From: Mikania micrantha
Taxonomy: Eukaryota > Streptophyta > Magnoliopsida > Asterales > Asteraceae
Length of the DNA stretch: 64,000 bases
Direction of reading: 5' to 3'
Assembly: GCA_009363875.1 (NCBI GenBank)
Contig: CM018680.1
Span: 11,353,625-11,417,624 of the forward strand
Numbering within the stretch: position 1 is the stretch's first letter; every line of letters starts with the position of its first letter. This document shows positions 57,800 to 64,000 of the stretch, piece by piece. Under the pieces are notes generated by a model. The model ran no database searches and was not told the origin of the DNA. It saw only the letters and a list, made by a program, of their open reading frames with translations. The position numbers and the translations under genes are program-made.

Positions 57800-58500
57800 C
57801 TTTAATTGTTTAATGCTTTTAGAAGTTTTATAATTAAAAAAAAAATAGTGTGGGAAAAGTATCAAAAAAAAAAAAAAGAAAACCGGTTTGTTGGCTTTTA
57901 GCCGGGTTTTGAACTTGGGCTTTCGAAGGCACGCACACCTTACCGCTGCGCTGCTTGACTAATGTATTCTCGTATTATATCTTCTGCTGAATTTTCATAA
58001 ACCCTTGAACGCATTCATGTCCGATTCGGTTTACCTGTTGATCGTGAGAGCTCAGAACCATGGGGCTATTGATCTACGGCCTAATACGCACAAGTTTGTT
58101 CAAAGAATTACCTGGAATGAGTTGATTCTATGGAAATGAGTTCGAGTAAGTCGTTGATCGTCTTAAACACATATCGCACTCAAGATAGCTTGTGAGTGTA
58201 TGTTCAGTGATCAAATCGATTCAAAATGAACAAAGGAAGAGACTTGGATAGATTAATTCGAGTTTTATACCGATTTGTATCACATTCGAATTTCAGTCAA
58301 TTGTAAGTATTTTTGGAAATTGTTTAACGCGTAGATGATTTAATTTCATTATTTAGTGCTTGAGGAGGATACTCGTATTCAACTCATTGCCTAAATGGTT
58401 CCTAATTGAACGGCTTTGTTGCTGGATTGAACTGCATCCTACCGGCTTGCGTTTGAGTTTCGGTCAGATACTCGGAACCGGGCGGAAGAGAAAATAAGGA
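57800..58500. other. LTR-like debris with a minus-strand tRNA-like segment
   Basis: On the minus strand AGCGGTAAGGTG (57947-57936) resembles an A box and AGTTCAAAACC (57915-57905) a decayed B box, with tRNA-like spacing; it may be a tRNA-derived SINE head. The sequence after it is less AT-rich than its surroundings. No gene seen. Confidence 0.3.
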
Positions 58501-59309
58501 ATTGGGTAATTAACACTTTTAGCCCTTCCAAATATGATTTTTTTGCCATTTCTGGTAGAACTTTCTTACAAGTAATATAAGTTTAAAAATGTGCACTTTT
58601 GGTCCCTCAGTTTATATATATTTTATTTTTTTATGCATAAACATTTTCATAAGTTTATAAAAATTCACCAAATTTTTATTATGTTACTATAAATAAATGT
58701 TTTTCTAAAAGTAAATAATTTTATAATTTTCTATCCAAATATAATTATTGTTGTGAAATAATCATAGTTAGTTATTATTATCCATAATAATTATTATAAA
58801 CATTGCTTGGTAAAATCTTATTAGCTTTATAAAGTCTTAGTAAAACTTGTTATAATATTGAACATATGCATATGTGTGTGTATTTATATGCGCGTGCACA
58901 CACGCATATCTTTTTATATGATTAAATATGTAAAGTTTGTCTTAAGAATTCCGATAACTTTTGTTTATTACAATTTGGGAAGATCAAGTCGAATTTTGAT
59001 TACAAAAAAAGCCTAAATGTTGCACCATACACTGTTGGAGTGTATTCTTTAACTTCTAAAGGACTCAAATAAAGTTCTCCTCTCGTTCTTGGCTTTTAAA
59101 CTCTTGTTTGTTGAGGTTAGACCAAATACATGAGCTAAAGGTAGGTTGTGCTTGTTCATTTATAGGTTGTCTCTTAAGAAGACGTACTAGAATGCCCACC
59201 ATATCGTGCATAATGTATAATGGATAAAGAAATTTAATCCACAACATCAATGTATACATCTTCGTGGTTTTGGTAAATGAAGTTATTTATTAAAAAGAAC
59301 CCACGGCAC

Positions 59310-59445
59310 TTTTGAAGAGGGGTCTCTGTAGAATCAACATATTTATCTATTTGGGATAGTTGTAAGGTTTGTCTTTGTCTCATCCTCCTCAGATCCTACT
59401 TATTAGTGAGACGTCACTAGGTATGTTTTGCTTTGTTATTGAAAA
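59310..59445. repeat. SINE-like repeat, copy 3 (diverged)
   Basis: GAGGGGTCTCTGTAG, GGGATAGTTGTAAGGTTTG and CCTCCTCAGATCCTACTTA follow the same order as in copies 1 and 2. Strongly mutated. Confidence 0.4.
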
Positions 59446-59519
59446 GAACCTACTTTGGAGTTTCCTCAGCGTTGTGTTCTAGATTCATTTTGTGGCGAGC
59501 GTTGTAAACACGTTTGATA

Positions 59520-59765
59520 TTAGACACATTTTTGAGGTTGCTTTAAGGTTGCCAATATGTCACGTGGTCGCATATTTTGATTAGTTAACTGCTCCACAAG
59601 ATGGGTTTTGGAGTCGGTCAATCTCATTGCAAATGAGTTACCACTTAGTTGTACTGCAGTTAGGTGCTTATGTTCAACATTAACCACACATAAATTCCAC
59701 CCTCCACACGATCTCTCATATTTCCTAATCAATTCAAACACACAATTCGTTTTTTCTTTTTGCAA
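59520..59765 (-). pseudogene. MULE FAR1-like domain fragment
   Basis: The minus strand reads CVFELIRKYERSCGGWNLCV, then NVEHKHL and MRLTDSKTHLVEQLTNQNMRPRDILATLKQ. This matches the FAR1-type domain and linker of plant MULE transposases, like HLEGHPYVRRLSQDEHKMVGQ near 18290 in this window. It is an 81-codon relic of a second MULE copy. No start signal, termini or catalytic core are present. Confidence 0.7.
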
Positions 59766-60338
59766 GGATATCTGAATTTAGGATCTCCTGTGTATATACC
59801 ACCATGATCATATTTAAGCCAAGCTCTCTGTTGTGTTTGTTTTACTTTGTCATCTCACCAAGAAGCAGATATTTTCACGTCATTTAGTACTCGTCAAATC
59901 CATCAATTCATCAACACATGAGAACACTTGAAAAAGGTTGGTTAGACCTTTATAAAAGTGTAATTGAACTAATAAGGACATGTTATACATGTTTGGTTTC
60001 ATACACACATATATCATTAACAAATTCATCATCGATTGAAGAATACTCATTTTTCCAATTAGACACTTTAAATTTTTAATAAAACTTGTAAAACTTGAAG
60101 TAAACGAAGGAAATCAATAAAAATTGAATGAATAAAATGAATAATGTACGATACCTTATATAGAAAGTTTTTAAGGAATCTAACAAATAATTGGCGCATA
60201 AACCGAGGAATCTTATGCCTTGTCAATAATTGGCGCGTATGTTGAATAATCTTAGGTGTTTTCAAATAATTTGCACGCAAATCAAGTAATCTAACGTGTC
60301 AAATAATTTGTGCACATTTCAAAAGGGAAAGGATAAGA

Positions 60339-60585
60339 TATTCCACCATACGAATCGTATAGACCTATATGAATCATATAGGTTTCCATATAAAGATCTG
60401 CGAGCCCCATCCCGGTGTTCATATTATTAATTTTTGTTTCATATACCATATGATTCGAATGATCCTATACGAGTCATATGCGTGGTTTTAAATTACATTG
60501 AGGTGATTGATTTGTTGCTACGAGTGGGTATACCTATATGACTCATATAGGTGCACGAGTCGTATAGATGGTGTTTAAAAAACCA
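60339..60585. repeat. Cluster of CTATATGANTCATATAG palindromes
   Basis: 60363-60383 and 60532-60552 are palindromes with ten-base arms (ACCTATATGA) around a single base. CATACGAATCGTATAG (near 60348) is another, and weaker forms lie near 60445 and 60470. Related CGACTCGTAT copies lie near 48120-48260 in the same intron. Confidence 0.65.
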
Positions 60586-60820
60586 AAAGAGCATCGTTTT
60601 AACATCACCCATCTATTTAACGGTCATATGCATTAGCATTTGGTCTTAATAAAAGTTGCCACATCATTCGAGGGTGCACTTTTCATAAGATAAAATGATT
60701 TTGAATTAAATTATTTTATAGAAGTAGTGTGCTCAAGTGACAAAAATTGCTTTGTTTATTAAATAAGATGTATCTTATTTGCTATTTTGCTTTATTTAAC
60801 AACTATTTTTATTTGTTCAG

Positions 60821-61474
60821 GTCTCTCATGTTGGTGTTGTTTCTTGGTGTTTATGCCAATTCTCTAAAGAAATAATTATATCTACTTGTAATGGGTTGTC
60901 TAGTGTGATTCCATTGGATGCAATTGGACAAATGCAAAAGCTTGAAAAGTTGAGAGTAGAGTATTGCGAATCATTGAAAGAGGTATTTGAAAGTCAATAC
61001 ATCAACGGTAACAATGGTGACACTAATAAAGGAAGTGTTGATATCGATGCTATTTCAAGACAACCAAATATAAATATGGCACGATTGTCCAACCTGAAGA
61101 ACTTCTTCATCGCATCATGTAACCTTTTGCAACATGTATTCACATTTTCCATGCTTGAAAGCCTCAAGCTCCTTGAAGAGTTAATAATAGAAGATTGTAA
61201 GGCAATGAAAGTAATCGTGGAGAAAGAAAATGGAGAGCAAACAAAGGATGTGGTCTTTCGACACCTAAAATTGCTTGAACTACGCAGACTGCCAAATCTT
61301 GAGGGTTTCTTCTTGGGGATGAATAACTTCAACTGGCCATTACTAAAAAAGGTTAAGATTATTGAATGCCCACAAATGATGAACTTCACATGCGGCGAGT
61401 CCACAACTCCAGTGCTCGAGGACATACATACATGCTTAGGCAGACATAGTCTTGGATGCGGACTAAACTTTCAG
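60821..61474 (+). CDS. NB-LRR distal exon: LRRs
   Basis: 218 open codons begin after TTTGTTCAG (VSHVGVVSWCLCQFSKEI). LRRs follow (GLSSVIPLDAIGQMQKLEKL, LKNFFIASCNLLQHVFTF, LLEELIIEDCKAMKVIVEK, LKKVKIIECPQMMNFTCG). The order and wording fit the next exon of RGC2 proteins after the acidic linker of the preceding exon, which is why I join them over 13.2 kb. The exon ends LGCGLNFQ|GT at 61474, so at least one more exon is expected past the window. Confidence 0.8.
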
Positions 61475-62830
61475 GTTTGTGTATTTATAATTCGGTTGTA
61501 TTATTTAAATCATGTAGCTGGAGTAAATAGTATTTATCGCAAGCCTTGCAAACATATACATAGATTAAGATTAAAACTAGAAACCTGATACAAGCTTTTG
61601 GTTGAAGTTAATTATCAACAGGGACGAAGCTTGAAAATTTTGGGTAGGGGGGCCGACCCTTAATATAAAATTTTTTGGAAGAAAAACCAAGGGGGCCAGA
61701 CTCTATTAATATAAAATTTTCCGACCAAATCATACTACATACCTGCTTCTGAGCCGAAAAACAGCGGGGGCCAGGCCCTCACTATGCTTCGTCCCTGATT
61801 ATCAACATTAATAATTTTGTGTGTCTTTATAAATAGTCATTTTTTTAAAATTTTATATTTAGATAAAACATCATGTTGGATTAATCTCGACCAACTCTCA
61901 TTGATAAAGTATTAGGGTCAGTCATGTAATTAATAGAAGTTTCAGATTAAATTGTATTTGAATAATAAATTGTCAAACTTTGCTTGTCATTCAAATTAGT
62001 GACGTAACCTAATTCTTTAGTAATTAATAATAATTTTCTCTTCTATTCATACAACTTGGTCAAACTTTACTATTTGTAATGGTATAAAAAAATAAATTTT
62101 ATTTCAAAACAATTAAATGATTTTTTATGTGGTAGTTCTTATTTCCGTCAATTCTAAGAGATTTTTTCGTAATATCATTGTGATTGACATTATATTTAGT
62201 TTGTGTAATTTTGGTTTCAGTTGAATTAAATTTTAATTGAATCAGATCATTTGAAAAATAGTCAACCCAAACCAATCAGGTAGATGGGTTAAAACCAGTT
62301 CCCTTTTATTTATTTATTTATTTATTTTCCATCGGCCGACCGAAATTTTAATTTGGTCATGGATGGCAGTAGTCATACAAACTTACAAATATGTATATTT
62401 GGGTCTATACTGCAACGAAGCAATTATCATTCTAAGTTTACTGACACATTCAAAAATAATTTTAGATTGAAAAAATTGATTTATTTTGTATATCGTTTAT
62501 TCAAATTGCTTCTTTTGTTCCTCACAAAACTAAACCCAGGCAAGAAACTTTGGAAAACGTTTGATTTCCTTTAAAATTACATTTCAAACATGATTATATA
62601 CGTAGTGTTTGGAATACATAAAAGATGAAGGAATTTAATTACTCATTACATTGAAATGCAAAGCCATGTTTGATAACCACATAGGAATCAGGAATGGAAT
62701 TAATTATTACATAATGAATGTGATTCGTCTCTTCTAATGATTTTCATTCCATAGGAAAGGGTTCTTTTTTTTATTCCTTTAAGGAATGAAATGATCTCAC
62801 CCATTTCCTGACCCGACCCATGACATGAAC
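61475..62830. other. Start of the next NB-LRR intron, no exon seen
   Basis: AT-rich, with a hAT MITE (61619-61797) and a TTTA microsatellite near 62308-62328. A GAATGGAAT-type segment at 62600-62800 may be another MITE. I searched by eye for the next LRR exon and did not find it. Confidence 0.55.
61619..61797. mobile_element. hAT MITE, 179 bp, with 8-bp target duplication
   Basis: Termini CAGGGACGAAGC and GCTTCGTCCCTG are perfect inverted repeats of 12 bp. ATTATCAA flanks both sides (61611-61618, 61798-61805). Too small to code. Confidence 0.9.
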
Positions 62831-63847
62831 CCACTGTTGTTTTGAAACTATACTCGAAACACGATCCATGCTCCCACTATTACCAAAACCCCTAACTGGT
62901 TTAAACCTTCGACCCTGTTCAGCTTGAACTATCTTGGCACCCGGCTTCACACTTGCAAAATGAATCTTCTTTTGCCCCTTAGATTCAGTGAACCAGACTT
63001 TTCATGCTTAATCGGGACGGTCACTCCCTTCCTTAGCAGGTACCTCAGCCAAATACAACGATCCTTGTTTCTTTCCCTGAGCAATAACTAGATTACCTTT
63101 GATAACTTTCCATTTGCCACTACCAAAATTAACATCTAGTCCTTGTTCATCCAATTGACCGACAGAAATAAGCTTCGTCTTCAAACCTAGAATCATCATG
63201 ACATTCTGTAATTTCCATGTAGTTCCCAATGGAGTCTCCAGATCAACATCTCCTATGCCCGTAACATTAAGAAATTCACCGTTACGAAGTCGTACCTTCC
63301 CAAGGTCACCAATTTTCAGATTCTTCATCAAATCACTGTTGTGCGTGGCATAAATCGAAGCTTTAGAATCCATGACCCAAGAGTCCACACTACTTTCAAC
63401 ACTAACTATCAATGCATCATCCTCAGACACATCCACAATAGCAGAATTCAATTATTTCTTTGGACATTGACTTTTAACATGTCCCACCTCGTTGCAATTC
63501 AAACATTTCACACTTTTCTGATTCTAGACGAACTCCTTCCCCGACTCCCACTGTCCCTGCTATTCCTTATACCCCTGCCAACATGCAACATTTCAAAAGA
63601 AGACAATCCACCTTGATTCTTGCGTCTGATATCCTTGCCAAGAACCAAATCTCTTATCCCTTCAAATGCCATCCATTGGCCCTGCAGAACTACTAACAAC
63701 AGTAACTGTCCCAGACTAGCTATTAGGCAATGAAGATAGCAACAGTAGAGCCTGAACCTCTTCATCGAACTTTATCCCAACTAAAAGTAGCCTTGACTAA
63801 CAGAATTTAGGTTGTTAATGTGATATGTCACAATGCACCTTCCATCA
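62830..63847 (-). pseudogene. Ty1/copia gag-protease fragment
   Basis: On the minus strand, IKFDEEVQALLLLSSLPNS (near 63770) is the end of a UBN2-type gag domain. CLNCNEVGHVKSQC (near 63500) is a zinc knuckle. Protease follows, with the active site changed from DSGA to DSKA (WVMDSKASIYATHNSDLMKN, near 63385). Then comes the pre-integrase segment (LGLKTKLISVGQLDEQGLDV, KKQGSLYLAE). Frame breaks near 63510 and 63452, and fading homology after 63008, show that it is dead. The gag N-terminus is cut at 63848 by an LTR. Confidence 0.8.
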
Positions 63848-64000
63848 TGTCACACCCTCATTTTCCCACTGATGGAATCATATCGTTTAGGGCGTGACAA
63901 ACCAGGATCTTGATCATTGGACATAACGGAAGACCTCTATATGCTTTTCAAACATAATTCAGTCACAAATGTAATAAACAAAAAGTAGCATTGTGAAAGC
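63848..64000 (-). mobile_element. End of a gypsy LTR like element 2, running off the window
   Basis: On the minus strand, GAGGTCTTCCGTTATGTCC, then TGATCAAGATCCTGGTTTGT and AAACGATATGATTCC, ending GAGGGTGTGACA, parallels the last 90 bases of the element 2 LTR (13912-14004). It sits inside the copia gag. The element lies beyond 64000. Confidence 0.75.

Larger units (their letters stand above)
47576..60820 (+). other. 13.2-kb intron of the NB-LRR gene, filled with repeats
   Basis: Bounded by AAG|GTATGTTT and TTTGTTCAG|GTCTCTC, in phase 0 on both sides. It holds MITEs, an inverted repeat, a solo LTR with target duplication (50158-52935), a bracketed gypsy pol fragment (53358-55775), microsatellites, a SINE-like piece and a MULE fragment. 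Stretches without named features (47576-48100, 48970-49180, 52941-53357, 55776-55970, 56800-57800, 58500-59310, 59766-60330) are AT-rich and show no gene that I can support. Confidence 0.75.
41602..61474 (+). pseudogene. RGC2-like CC-NB-LRR resistance gene, interrupted by an LTR element
   Basis: This is the only host gene I can support. It encodes an intracellular immune receptor: an N-terminal coiled-coil-like region, an NB-ARC nucleotide-binding switch, and a very long LRR region spread over several exons, the layout of lettuce RGC2 proteins. The coding segments are 41602-43734 plus 44805-45368 (one exon split by a retroelement), 45453-46814, 47021-47575 and 60821-61474. All introns are GT-AG and all joins are phase 0. 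The segments add up to 1,756 codons without a stop once the insertion is left out. The last join spans 13.2 kb. A donor at 61475 shows that the gene continues, but no later exon is in the window. The start at 41602 (MEKAIYDQIVVPVMN) fits the family better than the ATG at 41575, because AG acceptors at 41591 and 41598 suggest a 5' UTR intron. The insertion makes the reference copy a pseudogene of 711 codons. Confidence 0.85.

Noticed and set aside
59065..59259. Minus-strand frame left of the MULE fragment
   Set aside because: No similarity to MULE domains that I can see and no continuity of frame.

Overview
The window is plant nuclear DNA. It is AT-rich and intron-bearing, and dominated by nested LTR retrotransposons, solo LTRs and MITEs. 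The one host gene is a coiled-coil NB-LRR disease-resistance gene. Its NB-ARC and long, multi-exon, repeat-rich LRR region most resemble the RGC2 family of lettuce, so the source is probably an Asteraceae genome, Lactuca or a close relative (inference from family resemblance; no search was run).

Layout. 1-1365: decayed Ty1/copia gag on the minus strand. 1366-16893: a decayed Ty3/gypsy element (element 1, plus strand) whose 3' LTR is split by a second gypsy element (element 2, 5883-14004) flanked by a perfect 5-bp target duplication, GCCGA. 17300-21290: a MULE transposase pseudogene (FAR1-like domain plus transposase core) split by two solo LTRs, each with a recognisable target duplication. 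21300-28150: AT-rich sequence with MITEs, a SINE-like repeat and a possible non-coding exon. 28156-39348: a hAT non-autonomous element with 8-bp target duplication, a solo LTR, a truncated copia element and a decayed gypsy element with its LTR and primer-binding site. 39349-41590: AT-rich, with a Helitron-like terminus.

41602-61474: the RGC2-like gene. Five coding segments join in phase 0 across three introns, one of them 13.2 kb long and filled with repeats. Every exon is open. The only disabling lesion I see is a 1,065-bp LTR element inside the first coding exon. It has two 277-bp LTRs that read as identical, is flanked by the 5-bp duplication TTTCA, and its first three bases form an in-frame stop. 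This looks like a very recent knock-out of an otherwise intact resistance gene. The LRR exon also carries a recent 354-bp tandem duplication, and the usual MHD motif reads MHA. The gene continues beyond the last exon seen. 62830-64000 holds another copia gag/protease fragment cut by the end of a gypsy LTR.

I see no tRNA or rRNA genes, no CRISPR array and no bacterial features. The most unusual patterns are the young insertion in the resistance gene, a shared chimeric junction found at two places in element 1, clusters of short self-complementary motifs that differ from LTR to LTR, and palindromic MITEs lying in AT microsatellites.
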